Translations under genes and position numbers: made by a program
The notes under the pieces: model-generated
Told to the model about the DNA's origin: nothing
The model's database searches: none
What the model saw: only the letters and a program-made list of their open reading frames with translations
In this document: positions 33,634 through 43,734 of the stretch, in pieces
How positions within the stretch are numbered: the stretch's first letter is position 1
How the letters are laid out: every line of letters begins with the position of its first letter
Source of the DNA: Ornithodoros turicata
Taxonomy: Eukaryota; Arthropoda; Arachnida; Ixodida; Argasidae
Length of the DNA stretch: 64,000 bases
Direction: 5' to 3'
NCBI RefSeq assembly: GCF_037126465.1
Contig: NW_026999407.1
Span: 682,001-746,000 of the forward strand

Positions 33634-33814
33634 TACATGTGTTCGCCCCTATAGTTGTGCTGAAAATACCGGTCATTGTCAAATAAACGAAATGTCATAT
33701 TAACGAACAAGAGTTACAAACGGAGTCCATTGGGAGGGAACGGTTCCCGAGAAAAAGGACCATCAAGCGGGGATATCGTATTAACGCGTGTCATATTAAC
33801 TTGGTTCAACTGTA

Positions 33815-35425
33815 TTTCATTCAATTCGGTTAATTCGAACTCGAAGGGGATCCGAAAATTTGTTCGAACTTGGAATAAAGCGTTGTCGCAACTAAAGGGA
33901 GATGCTCTGAATGAGTGGCGTTTCCAGAGCGTCCTCCTCCTCACGGCTTGCTCGTTCACTGTCTACACGATGACGGATAATACGAGATAATACAGTCGCA
34001 GGCGAGCATCAAAACGTCTCAGAGTAGAAAACAACTTGTAATTAAATTAAAATAAAAAATTTAATTGAAATAAACTTTCTTTAGCCGAGACCCAATCAGT
34101 ATCGTTTGCGATGTTGAGACCAACCCACTTACGAACCCAACTCGAGGACATTCACGCCTTTTTGTTCGACGTGTTACTTTGCCGACCACAAGGAAGCCAG
34201 TTCGCGCGCTCTATTACGTTCCGTGTTCTTTCCTCATGCACAAGTATCGCCTGTAACTAATAAGTAACCTTATTACTTAATAAACGTGTCCGTGCCCACC
34301 AATAGCATTGCGCAAGTGCTTGAACATCCTATATGGAGTTGTATCCCAAATTGCGTGCAAGGTATGGTTCCAAAAGTAATTCGAAAATGGATTACAAATT
34401 ACTTACAAATGTAGTTCGGTTAGCTACCATTACGTAATATCGAATTCTAGACGAAAAAGAACAAAAAAGAACAGGAAGTAATTAATTATTGGGCGGTTTT
34501 GTCATATTTTCATCAGATCTGCCAAGTAACTAATTATCGCTTGACGGGTCGGGTCAAAATCCTGCAAAACTGTCCAGGGCTCCGAAATTGTTAGCCTCAT
34601 AGTTGTAGCCGGAATAAGAATAGTAGAGTCGGCCGCAAACCCACTCCCCTTTGATGTAGGATAGACTTCGAAGAACACTGCAATGCTGTAGCTCGCTTCA
34701 ACTTTGCCGTGTCTTCAGCTGTTCATACATAATCACGCGGCGACGGGCTCGTTTCAGCCATCTGGACGATGTTGTTTCGGTTTTGTTTTCACGCTTGGAT
34801 CACACTAGGTGTCATCGCGGTCGCCCGTGTTCCAGTTCTGTCGTCTGCTAGTGTAGTTGCTCGCGTTTTTTCTTTTTTTTGTTTTGGAGACGATGGGGTA
34901 GTTTTCTGTGAGCAACGACCTGTTTTAGTTTCTCGCCTGCCTTCGCGACCGAGAAGTTAAAGACACTGACGAAATGTTTCACTGATCAAGTACCACAAGA
35001 GCCATGTTCTCATGCCATGAGCAAGTTCGCCGGCGTCCTCTACTCGGCACCTTTTCCACTCGTAACGGCGAAGTGACATCGGGCAACCGACCTGCACGGC
35101 AACCGGTTTCGGGTCAGGAGAAAAAAAAAAAAAAAAAGCTAGGATACTCTAAAACGACAAGAGAACGCAATCCGTCGCCAGATTTTGACCGAGAGAACAC
35201 AACACCTCGGGAAGAAAGTACGAAACGACCACATCGACATCAGAAGTCCTCTCAGCTTTTAAAACTGTGAAAGCGCTTCGAAGCTGGAATGACTTCATAG
35301 TGCGCAACTACCGCGATAGCGACAACTTCCGCTATTGCTCTCATCCTGTGCAAGGGGGTGATCGGAGTGCAGACTGTGACGAAGGCGTAAACAGCAGTAT
35401 GCTTACGCGTTGATTATTTCCAGTC
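33815..35425. other. upstream region of the membrane-protein gene
   Basis: No other gene is recognised. The 5' UTR and promoter of the gene starting at 35426 should lie here, but no TATA box or unambiguous initiator could be fixed. An A18 tract lies at 35120-35137. Confidence 0.4.
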
Positions 35426-35531
35426 ATGGCGTGGTTGCTGGCACTCGTGATTACGGGATTCCTGTGTGCTGCAGCAGCGGCAGATGACCCGTGGGATGAT
35501 CCCACGCTACCGCCACCAGTAGTTGTATCAG
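35426..35531 (+). CDS. single-pass membrane protein, exon 1 (signal peptide and short ectodomain)
   Basis: The ATG at 35426 opens MAWLLALVITGFLCAAAAA, a strong signal peptide with small residues before the predicted cleavage. It is followed by a very short acidic/proline ectodomain, DDPWDDPTLPPPVVVS. The exon ends in phase 1 at TCAG/GTAAGT, a consensus donor (35531/35532). The acceptor at 40901-40902 has matching phase and restores V-IWIPIVGG. The product therefore has 168 residues: secreted N-terminus, one helix and a cytoplasmic tail (type I). I do not recognise an orthologue. The architecture (tiny ectodomain, Cys-rich juxtamembrane, Pro-rich tail with PPxY) resembles Shisa/VOPP1/CYYR1-like adaptors, and that is only an analogy. 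The intron of 5,371 bp is full of mobile elements. Confidence 0.85.
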
Positions 35532-35589
35532 GTAAGTGCACCAATACCATACTCGATGTATCGATAGACGGCGAGGTTTGCTGCAGCAC

Positions 35590-37014
35590 GCAGTGTTCAC
35601 GATAACAGTTTCGAAAACGCGATAAGCCAGTCGCCCTGTTCTTATTTAGCCGCGGTTAACGAATGCGACAGATGCGTATCTTATCGTGTTATCGCACGGT
35701 TTTCTAACGGTGGATTGGATTGGCCCTGTCGCGGATGATATATTTGGTGCGCTAAGTCGATCTATGACACGCTTTTCTCGCATTCATGTATCTCGCAGCT
35801 TTGAAAGCTGGTTACATCACTTTCACCAGATTAGATTTGTTATCCTTCTTTTATCGTATCGTTTTCGTGCAGTTCTTCCTAGATACTCAAAACTCGATAA
35901 CGCCCGAGCCCGACATATCCCAAAAGACGAAATTCTGGGTAAACCAATGTTTCCCACTCTCGCAAAAGACGGGTCAAGTGTAATGTTTAGGTTTTATTTA
36001 TTTAAGACTGACTGTGTTGGGAGGCACAGCTAAAGACACTGAGACGCCGCTCATAGCTACGCAGTTAAAAAATAAAGACACTGAGTGCCTGACGAGGCCG
36101 TCACACTCTACAAAGTGCACATGGTAGAAACAAGCACACACGTGTGACCACAAGTGTACTCTAAGTTGCTTAGGCAATAAATACAGCAGCCTATGTAGTA
36201 CATAAGGATACGTACACACAGGGGAGGCAAAAGAACGTAACATGTTGAAATTTTGAAGTGTTTTCGTTAGTAGTTAGTGCGTTAGTATTATTAGTATATA
36301 ATGTATTATTAGTTATAGTGTATTAGTAAATAGTTGGTGTTAGTAATTAATTTTTAATGTGACCGTATTCCTCCGACCCCGAAGCGTGCAAAACATTGGA
36401 CTTCGCCAATTCCCACATTAGTTATGTTTAGATGCCTCTTAATTAGTTTTTTTTTTGTCTCAACTTATCCTTTGTTGTGAAGTGTGTTTAGCTAAAAACC
36501 GACGAGGTCGATGTAAAAGGAGTCCGCAAGTCTCGGACACGAGTTTGTTTGTTTTTAAGAAAGAAAAAAAAAAGCGAAAAGAAAGATGTCACATTGAACT
36601 CGGGCACGTGATGGTCAGATTGTATTCTGTCTCTCGTATTTCGTTTGGGACGTTGAGCTTATAGTAGTTATTACATTTTTCAATATGCGCACAGCCACGA
36701 GGGCACATTAATTACTTTGGCGAGAATGTATTTTGTTTACTCAGTCCTCCTACTCGTATGGTAGGTACGAATCTCGCCCCGAACACCCTGAATCGGTATC
36801 CTTGCACTTCCCATTTCGTCATGATCGTCAGCGTCGCGATGACTCAACAATGTATCGATAACATTCTCTTTCCGCTGGGTAGTTCGCTGAACAAAGCGTC
36901 TAAGCTGGCGATCTTTCCCTTCAAGGAAGTACTATAAAAGAGACGGCTTATATTAGCCAACACATCGTAATATTCAATTGGTTAGATCGTGCAAAGATGT
37001 GAACAGGAAACTTG
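35590..37014. other. intron sequence, no feature except TTAGTA-rich stretch
   Basis: The 36265-36350 stretch repeats TTAGTA/TTAGTT words. A duplicated TAAAGACACTGAG word occurs at 36033 and 36072. Otherwise unremarkable. Confidence 0.4.
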
Positions 37015-37019
37015 CAGAC

Positions 37020-38085
37020 GCGTGGAGTAGCTCAGTCGGTAAAGTCCCGGCTTTCTGAGCTCAAGATAACGGGTTGAATCCCGGCCGAGTGTAGTATATA
37101 CAGGGTGTCCCAGAAAACGTGTCATTGAATTATAATAAAAAAACTACACCACCTAGAGTCATGCGGTCAATGGCATTTGTTCTTACTGGGTTTTTGCCAC
37201 CTCCTCGTGTGAATGTCGCGTAACGTAAGTTGAATTATGTAAATTTTTGCGAGCTTAAGTCGGAAATTTGCCTAGTAAAGGTCACTTTTTTACCCCACCA
37301 ATGTGAAGAGCGTGTCTAATTTATTCAAATTAATGATAATTGACAGATATATTCAGGAGCTATCCCATCGGAAAAAATAGCCGAACATCATGCTCTACGG
37401 AGGTCGCACAGAATAGCGCACGATGAATTTTTCGGCGCAATGTTTGTCAGTCCGACGAAAGGAGGTTGGAAACCCAGCCCTCCCCGACATCGCAGAAAGA
37501 GATAAAACAGGCACGGCTTATCACGTCCGACTTTCGCTGGGATAATGCTTTCCCTCTCCCAATTTTAGGAACTGTTACTTTTTCTACTATCACTCTGTCG
37601 GCTGGCTTCGGAACCTCCTTTCGTCGCAGTGAGAGCGATTGCGCTCAAAAAGTCATCGCGCGCTATGGTCCGGTGCTCCGAAAAGCATGATATTCGGCTA
37701 TTTTTCCCGATGGGATAGCTCGTGAATATCACTGCGAATTATCGTGAATTTGAGTGAATTCGGCACGCTCTTCATATTGGTGGGGTAAAAAAGTGACCTT
37801 TACTTGGCGAATTTCCGAGTTCAGTTCGCAAATATTTACATAATTAAACTTGGAGTGCATGACATTCACATTAGGAGGTGGCAAAAACCTAATCAGAACA
37901 AATGCTGTTGACCGCATGATTCTAGGTGGCGTAGTCTTTTTTATTATAATTCAATGACACGTTTTCTGGGACACCCTGTATAGCAGTGGGAGGTAAGTAT
38001 TGCTTCCAGCACCGTCTGTCGGAGATTTCCGGCGCACGTCAAAAGAAGCCCCGGCGGTCGAAATTACTGGGGGTATCCGTGTCTA
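37020..38085 (+). mobile_element. tRNA-derived SINE (family B) split by a TA-target MITE
   Basis: The head GGAGTAGCTCAGTCGGTAAAG (A box) and GGGTTGAATCCCGGCC (B box) run to 37096. The body resumes at 37983 with GTGGGAGGTAAGTATTGC, TGTCGGAGATTTCCGG and GGTCGAAATTACTGG. The interrupting element is 37099-37980. Same family as 25040-26020. Confidence 0.75.
37099..37980. mobile_element. TA-target MITE with about 120 bp inverted arms (CAGGGTGTCCCAG)
   Basis: TACAGGGTGTCCCAGAAAAC (37099) through GGTTTTTGCCACCTCC is inverted at the right end (to 37980), with TA outside both ends. The central part shows further inverted words (ATAGCCGAACATCATG and CATGATATTCGGCTAT), so most of the element is one imperfect hairpin. 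Confidence 0.9.
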
Positions 38086-38179
38086 GCCACGTTTTTTTTT
38101 CCTCATTCGGGGACCGTTCCAGCCGGAGACGGAACAAAACACCGTCGGGACCAGGACCGGACAAGCGGGACGTCTGGTA

Positions 38180-38626
38180 CAGTAAAACCTCCAAAGTCGG
38201 ACACCTCCCTACCTCGGACAACTCCCCATGTCGGACAAGATTTCATTGCACTGGCAGGCTCCCACTGAAACTACATGGGGACGAAATTCTCCATGTCGGA
38301 CACCTCCCTATCTCGGAAGTAGGACAGGGTTTTCCCTGCTAAGTCGGACAAAACCCTGGCCAAATTACCTCAATATCGGCCCATCTTTGCACCAAAAAGA
38401 CCCAAAATGAGCCAGTGGCCTTGATTTTCGCCCCTTTTTTCCCCTACCAGGTACCCACCACCGGGTACCACTAAGGACCATAAATTGAAGAAGGGGGACA
38501 TTTCTGGCAGCACAGCTGTGATCTTTTCCATTTTTTGTTTCCCTCATATTCTGTAACTCGGACACTTCTATAAGTAGGACACACTTCGGCTGCACCGCGG
38601 GTGTCCAACATAGGAAGGTTTCGCTG
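38180..38626. mobile_element. pogo-like TA-target MITE
   Basis: CAGTAAAACCTCCAAAGTCGG (38180) and CATAGGAAGGTTTCGCTG (ending 38626) are imperfect inverted ends flanked by TA. GTCGGACA/CTCGGACA words repeat at least six times in the left half. Confidence 0.7.
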
Positions 38627-38628
38627 TA

Positions 38629-39240
38629 TTATATTAGTCAAGTGCGCTTTTGCTTTCCAAGTGAAGCTCGGGTTTGACAGTGTCTGTCCCGCGGGATGGT
38701 TACGGTAAAACTCGCTCGATAAAATCCTGGACAGAACCAAAGCATCACTGAACGTGCGTAGGACCGGCCGGGGAGATGGAGCTCGTTTTCTTGGGGGGCA
38801 CCCGGAGTTGCGGAATTGAAATTCCGGAATTGGAATGATTCCGGAGTGATGCCCCGTTTATAGCGCACCGGAACGGAATGGAGTTAAGTCACCAGCTGCT
38901 GGGAATGGGATTTGAATCGAATTAGACCCGTTTAGGGCCGTAATGGAATGGTCAACGAATGGTGTTAAATTGCTTGCCTCCAGCACGCTGGGTTTTGAGC
39001 GGAGACCACTCAAAGTAAGTGTCTGGCAACTATTCAACCGAAGGTCGTCCATAGTTTCGGATTACAACGCAAGAAAAACGTCCGGACTTCGGACGCTGTA
39101 CGTGCGGGCAATCTTGCTCGTAAACGCTCGTCGCGGCGCTGGTTCTTATTTTAAGATGTTCATGTTGGAAACGGAGGAACATAAAATTCGTAAAAATAAA
39201 GCAGTATACTATGTTTTGTGCGTTGGCTGTTGGTGGGATA
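38629..39240. other. no gene; GGAAT-rich stretch at 38800-38960
   Basis: GGAATTG and GGAATGG words cluster without a strict period. Intron sequence. Confidence 0.4.
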
Positions 39241-39244
39241 TCTA

Positions 39245-39590
39245 TGTAGTGCATAAAATAGGCATAGTCATGAAAAGTCAGTTTATAGCCATAAACAAAG
39301 AAATAATCGTAACAGGTCAAATTATGCAGGTAGTTCCATTCCATAGCATCCCATGGTAGTGCATGGAGTAGGCATAGTCATAAAAAGTCAATTTATAGCC
39401 GCAAATAAGGATATACTCGTAACAGGTAATAAATTATGCAGGTAGTTTCATACTATGACATAGTAGTTCATTGAGCAGTGATAGTTACAACAAAGTCAGT
39501 GTATGGCTGTAAACGAGGAAATAGTCAAAACATGTCATAAATCCATACAGGTAGACCGACACTGTCGCATTGTAGTGAAAAGAGTAATGA
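39245..39590 (+). repeat. minisatellite, about 108 bp unit, three diverged copies
   Basis: TAGTGCATAAAATAGGCATAG (39248), TAGTGCATGGAGTAGGCATAG (39357) and TAGTTCATTGAGCAGTGATAG (39465) start successive units. Each continues with AAAGTCA, ATAGCC/ATGGCT and AACAGGT/AACATGT, and ends near ATTATGCAGGTAG. Confidence 0.8.
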
Positions 39591-39599
39591 AAAGATAAC

Positions 39600-39830
39600 C
39601 CGAAAACCTAGGATTAAATTCCACGGTATCGGGATTAAAATTGGTAGCGCGAGGATTAAATTTAAGGGAAGAAGGATTAAATCCCACGGTAAAAGGATTA
39701 AAAGAGGCGGCATAAAGATTAAATCACGCGAAACAAGGATTAAAAGTGGCGGCATGAGGAGTAAATTCCACGGTATAAGAATTAATTTCCGCGGTATAAG
39801 GATTAAATACGGCGGGAAAACCTGTAGTAT
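39600..39830 (+). repeat. GGATTAAA tandem repeat, about 24 bp spacing
   Basis: GGATTAAA or a one-base variant recurs about ten times, separated by CACGGTA or GGCGGCA words. On the minus strand this yields a meaningless LILP-rich open frame. Confidence 0.85.
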
Positions 39831-39834
39831 ATCG

Positions 39835-39995
39835 TCTGTTTTATATGCCTTTCTTTTCACCCGAAAATTCCCCGGTGGCATATCAAACGGAAGTCATAGC
39901 GCCCGATTTCTCCCCGAATTCTCGTGCGTAAATAGCCACCCGGTTTTTCCCTCCCGAATTGGAAAAATCGTAAAACCCAAAAACGAAGATCCCTA
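39835..39995 (+). mobile_element. third copy of element Y, right-end fragment
   Basis: TATATGCCTTTCTTTTCACC begins homology to 10456-10602. The frame reads MPFFSPENSPVAYQTEV and stops after NSRA. It ends CCAAAAACGAAGATCCCTA, the family terminus. Confidence 0.7.
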
Positions 39996-40011
39996 CAGTA
40001 CATGAGATGAG

Positions 40012-40855
40012 ATAAACTGATGTTCTGAGGCTGGAACAACATAGAAGGGACATATACAAACAAAGCCTCAAATTGCCTAAGAAATCAACGATGAAAGATG
40101 AAAGTCACCGAAAAGGTTAGCCAGCTGTAGGGATCGAACCCACATCTTCTGGATTACCGGTCCAGGGCTCTACCAATTGAGCTAAGGTAACACGCCTTTC
40201 CAGCGACTTTCGGGGTGCGTCATCTGAAGGGATGACAAACCAGCCACTCACTCTTACATTTTTGCTCACTCATACACACATTCATACGACGGAAATCGAC
40301 GCAAGCGGCACCTGTTGAACAACAGAGAAACTGATGTTCTGAGGCTGGAACACATAGAAGGGACAGACACAAACAAAGCCTCAAATTGCCTAAGAAATCA
40401 ACGATGAAAGATGAAAGTCACTGAAAAGGTTAGCCAGCTGTAGGGATCGAACCCACATCTTCTGGATTACCTGTCCAGGGCTCTACCAATTGAGCTAAGG
40501 TAACACGCCTTTCCAGCGACTTTCGGGGTGCGTCATCTGAAGGGACGACAAACCAGCCACTCAATCTCACTCACCCTCCTTTCACTCTTACATTTTTTGC
40601 TCAATCATACACACATTCATACGACGGAAATCGACGCAAGCGGCACCTGTTGAACATGAGATAAACTGATGTTCTGAGGCTGGAACAACATAGAAGGGAC
40701 AGATACAGATGACGCACCCCGAAAGTCGCTGGAAAGGCGTGTTAGCTTAGCTCAGTTGGTAGAGCCCTGGACCGATAATCCAGAAGATGTGGGTTCGTTC
40801 CCTACAGCTGGCTAACCTTTTCAGTGACTTTCAACTTTCATCTTTCAACCCTACG
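40012..40855. repeat. cluster of three tRNA-like SINE units
   Basis: Two direct units of about 310-330 bp (from 40012 and 40326) each contain, on the minus strand, TTAGCTCAATTGGTAGAGC, CTGGACCGGTAATCCAG or a variant, and GTGGGTTCGATCCCTACAG. A third partial unit (40656-40855) has that segment on the plus strand, so it is inverted. D, anticodon and T arms look tRNA-Thr-like, but the acceptor ends do not pair. These are SINE or tRNA pseudogenes, not functional tRNAs. Confidence 0.8.
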
Positions 40856-40902
40856 GTATATTTGACCGGTAGCGCTTATTCTAAAAATCTTTTCCGTTTC
40901 AG

Positions 40903-41303
40903 TCATATGGATTCCCATCGTCGGAGGCATCGGTGGCCTCCTCCTCACCATATGTTTGTGCGTGTGTATCCTGCGCGTGTGTTGCGGCTGCTGCCAGAGA
41001 GATACGACAGTCGTCAACACCACCTATATTGAACGACCACCAGCGCCTGCTGCAGCTGCTTCTTCAACATCCACCATCGTAGTCGCCACACCATATCCCC
41101 AGCAGCCCTATCCACAGGTCATGCAGCAGCCCCTCCTGCAGGGTGTGCAGCAACCGGATCCCGGGTACACAAACTACACGTACAATCCGGGGCCTCAGCA
41201 GTATCCACCCGGAATGATGCAGCCTTCGATGCAGCCCCAACAGGCTCCGATGCAACAGGTCATGGAACACGGTGCACCACCACCACCGTACTACACAAAG
41301 TGA
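40903..41303 (+). CDS. single-pass membrane protein, exon 2 (helix and Pro/Gln-rich tail)
   Basis: The acceptor TTTTCCGTTTCAG leads into IWIPIVGGIGGLLLTICLCV, a transmembrane helix with a GGxGG packing motif. It is followed by a Cys-rich juxtamembrane segment, CILRVCCGCCQRD, whose cysteines could be palmitoylated (inference). The tail of about 95 residues is rich in Pro, Gln, Tyr and Met. It ends GAPPPPYYTK then TGA; PPPPYY contains a PPxY motif able to bind WW-domain proteins such as Nedd4-type ligases (family knowledge). The codon pattern is clean to the stop, and a polyA signal follows at 41399. With exon 1 this gives a complete coding sequence, the best-supported host gene in the window. 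Confidence 0.88.
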
Positions 41304-41398
41304 GCCAAGATTTTCGGACAGGACACAATGACTGATGGACTCTATTTGTCGGCCCTTGTTTGCAGGCGCATGCAGGACATGCGCAAGTTCAGCGTGAA

Positions 41399-41404
41399 TA
41401 AAAC
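41399..41404 (+). promoter_or_regulatory. polyadenylation signal AATAAA
   Basis: AATAAA lies 96 bp after the TGA of the membrane-protein gene, with TTTTCAG and GT-rich sequence (TTTTGGCTGTCTACGTGG) downstream. Confidence 0.75.
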
Positions 41405-41419
41405 ATTTTCAGCAAAATA

Positions 41420-42100
41420 CTTTTGGCTGTCTACGTGGCTGCCACGAATAATGACACGTTGAAATGACCAGAGACCAGTTCTATTTTTTTTAAGGAGCAG
41501 TCAAGGCCAGCTTGATGAATTTTTCGACGCAACAAATAACACGCTGAGGGCTGAAACCGGAGAGACGGAAGAACGCAAGGAAATTTCTCTGACACATGCA
41601 GCGACTGTTTATTAACGAACCGAGGGCCCCTAAATCCCCAGAAGCCTCCGAAGGAGGGAAAGGGGATAGGAGCGGAGGGTTTACTCACGCAGTTTCCCCT
41701 GGTGGCAATCTCACAAGACGTTCGCGGCGTTCATCACAATGCAAATATCTGAACTGCAAGACAATCACGACTCCCGTCGTCTGTTTTGGGAGCTGGCTTG
41801 CGCATGCTCTTGGGGTCACGTGAGCGGTCACATGGTGGACAGGAGAATCCCGGAATGCAGTGCGTAGCTGGCACGCCCGTCGCAATGGCAAAAGGTAGGA
41901 AGGGCCGCTCCTGTGTTTCCTTCCTCCATGACTGCGCGCCTCAAAATAGTGCATCGGAAACCGAAGTCTCACCATCTGTTTGTTTCTTTGTTTTTTCAAG
42001 TTCCTTTCGTTTCTTTCTCTTTCCTTTTCAAGTCTTCAGTGCTTGTGATTCCGACAGGAAGCTGCCCCGTCTCAAAGGGGATTAAGCACGACCTGAACCT
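41420..42100. other. no gene firmly recognised
   Basis: Downstream of the membrane-protein gene. ATGGCAAAAGGTAGGA at 41885 has the look of a tiny first coding exon with a donor, in GC-rich surroundings, but no following exon could be matched. Confidence 0.3.
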
Positions 42101-42106
42101 GAGACT

Positions 42107-42517
42107 CTAACAACAGTCGTTTCCATTTGTTCGCAAAACGAAAGTATCACTAAAAATAGGCCGAAAGCCATACACTCCCAAAAGGTGGTCCACAAGGTCA
42201 CAGGAAATGTTACTATTCTCGGTGCTAAGCGTGTGTTCTGGAATAACCCAAAACGCACTGTCGCACACAATCTGGATCGATCTGGCAATCCTTGTCGGCG
42301 TAATCCCGCTGGGCACGTCGTACTTCACGTTCGTGATCTTGGTTTTCATTTGCAGCTGCCTGGTGGACGCTTTGCACAATACTCCCAGAAGTTTCAAATT
42401 AAAAGAAAACACTGGTCCAGGATGTCTACTTGAAAGAAATTCACCCAATGATATTTCATCTGTTTCTGCATTTGTCGATGTTCTTTTCTTCGTGCGGGCC
42501 GCTGTCATCGCCGCCAT
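42107..42517 (-). CDS. candidate unrecognised protein, minus strand
   Basis: An ATG in AAGATGGCGGC, a context combining a good Kozak sequence with the YY1-like AAGATGGCGG seen at many animal start sites, opens a 136-codon frame. It starts MAAMTAARTKKRTSTNAETD and ends NGNDCC. I recognise no domain. The opposite strand carries a hydrophobic frame over the same bases, and only one can be real. An intron could also cut the frame. Keep as a candidate only. Confidence 0.3.
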   Translation of the reverse strand: MAAMTAARTKKRTSTNAETDEISLGEFLSSRHPGPVFSFNLKLLGVLCKASTRQLQMKTKITNVKYDVPSGITPTRIARSIQIVCDSAFWVIPEHTLSTENSNISCDLVDHLLGVYGFRPIFSDTFVLRTNGNDCC

Positions 42518-43233
42518 CTTGCCAACCCGGAACCGGCAGTGCGAGTAGCGAGAAGGTGAGGGCGAAGGGGAAGCCATTGCGCCTGCGCCAACTAGGGTTG
42601 CCACCAGGCCGGTATTACACCGGCACGGCGGGTTATTTGCCCGCTCTGCCGGCTGCCGGTAGGAAGGTGATACCGGCAGCCTTTTGCCGATATTTGTTGC
42701 TCAATACCTTTCAAAGGGGCTATTGCGTGGTTTCCCCTTCAATATTGCACTACAGCTTGAATAAATCTGGAGCACAGACCCAACTCCGCAGTCACCGGTC
42801 GTTTTCTTAGTTATTCATTATTATTATTATTATTATCATCGTTATTCATTAAGTCTTGTGTCCGGAGGGGACAAGATCAGTGGTTGTGCGAAGCTGTTGG
42901 TGGTTGTGTCGAGCCAGCTAGAACTTTGGCCGTATACAACCATCACGACATCTCCGCCTGTGAAGAAAGGTTTGTCTGCGTCGATACGTTTTTCAAAGTA
43001 AGTGGTAGTCCAATCCGGTTGCTCCAATAGGCCTGTACGGCTGGCCAGAGGGCGCGACTGCGCATTGCATTCAGAGACGCCTGTGGCAGTTTTGTACAAC
43101 TCTGCTAAGTACACGGTGTGCTGTTTGGCATAGCCACACAGTATTTCGTACGGCTGGGATATGCTTCGGCTCTTTTGCTCGTTCTCTGAAGTGCGCGGGA
43201 TTGACTTTTTTTTTCTCTCCTGCAAATGTCAAG

Positions 43234-43628
43234 AAATGGACGCTACTCGTCAAGCATGTTTTTGCAACAGAAGAAAGCATTTCAGGTAATGATGTCACCC
43301 TCCACGGAAAGTGCGTGTGTCAGGTTAAAGACAGCGTTGTTTACGACATTGTTCTAAAGGTAAGCATGTTTTATTTGTCACACGTTGCATTTGTACGCTG
43401 CCGTTGGTGAATGACAGTCCATCAACAATGCCGTACGTCGTATTTCAGCTGGACAATGTATCGGGTACATTGTCGGAAGGACGGTGCACCTGTAAAGCTG
43501 TAATGCAAGGGAAGTGGCAGCCGCTTTGTGTGTTTACGTTAACAGTGCCGAGGACGAATCCCGAACCAGTAGGCCTGAGGCGTGGGGCAAACCAAGCGAG
43601 AAGCCGCGCCGGGATCCAAACAAGATGA
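43234..43628 (+). pseudogene. degenerate SWIM-type zinc-finger segment, two exons
   Basis: Exon 43234-43359 (KWTLLVKHVFATEES and KCVCQVKDSVVYDIVLK) ends at AAAG/GTAAGC. Exon 43449-43628 starts after CGTATTTCAG with LDNVSGTLSEGRCTCKAVMQ. Both are phase 0. The CxC in RCTCKA followed by GKWQPLCVF looks like a SWIM motif (CxCxnCxH) whose second CxH has been lost. In ticks such segments occur in repeated YqaJ-type genes (family knowledge, tentative). The segment lies inside the 3.5 kb element, so it may be cargo. Confidence 0.45.
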
Positions 43629-43734
43629 TTCCGACCCTGTTTCCATGTAACAATTAAGACGACCGTCTTCACCGCACAACTGACAGTTATATCTACAACC
43701 GCAAATGTATTAAGCGGAAACAGAGAATGGTACA

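Larger units (their letters stand above)
32198..33812. mobile_element. pogo/Tigger-like TA element with two nested insertions
   Basis: CAGTCGAAACTCGTTAATATG (32198) and CATATTAACTTGGTTCAACTG (ending 33812) are inverted ends of the CAGTCGAACCTCGTTA type. TA flanks both sides (32196-32197, 33813-33814). The elements 32488-33291 and 33473-33633 lie inside. No transposase frame survives. Confidence 0.75.

Noticed and set aside
39525..39881. 118-codon minus-strand frame rich in LIL and P
   Set aside because: Produced by the GGATTAAA tandem repeat; no biological composition.
40125..40815. Three tRNA genes of threonine type
   Set aside because: D, anticodon and T arms are recognisable but the acceptor strands do not pair, and the sequences sit inside a repeated SINE-like unit.
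41880..41900. Short first exon ATGGCAAAAG/GTAGGA of a ribosomal-protein-like gene
   Set aside because: No following exon with matching phase or family similarity was found.
42207..42548. Plus-strand hydrophobic frame of 113 codons suggesting a membrane protein
   Set aside because: It is opposite the better candidate with the AAGATGGCGGC start. Antisense of a polar frame often looks hydrophobic.
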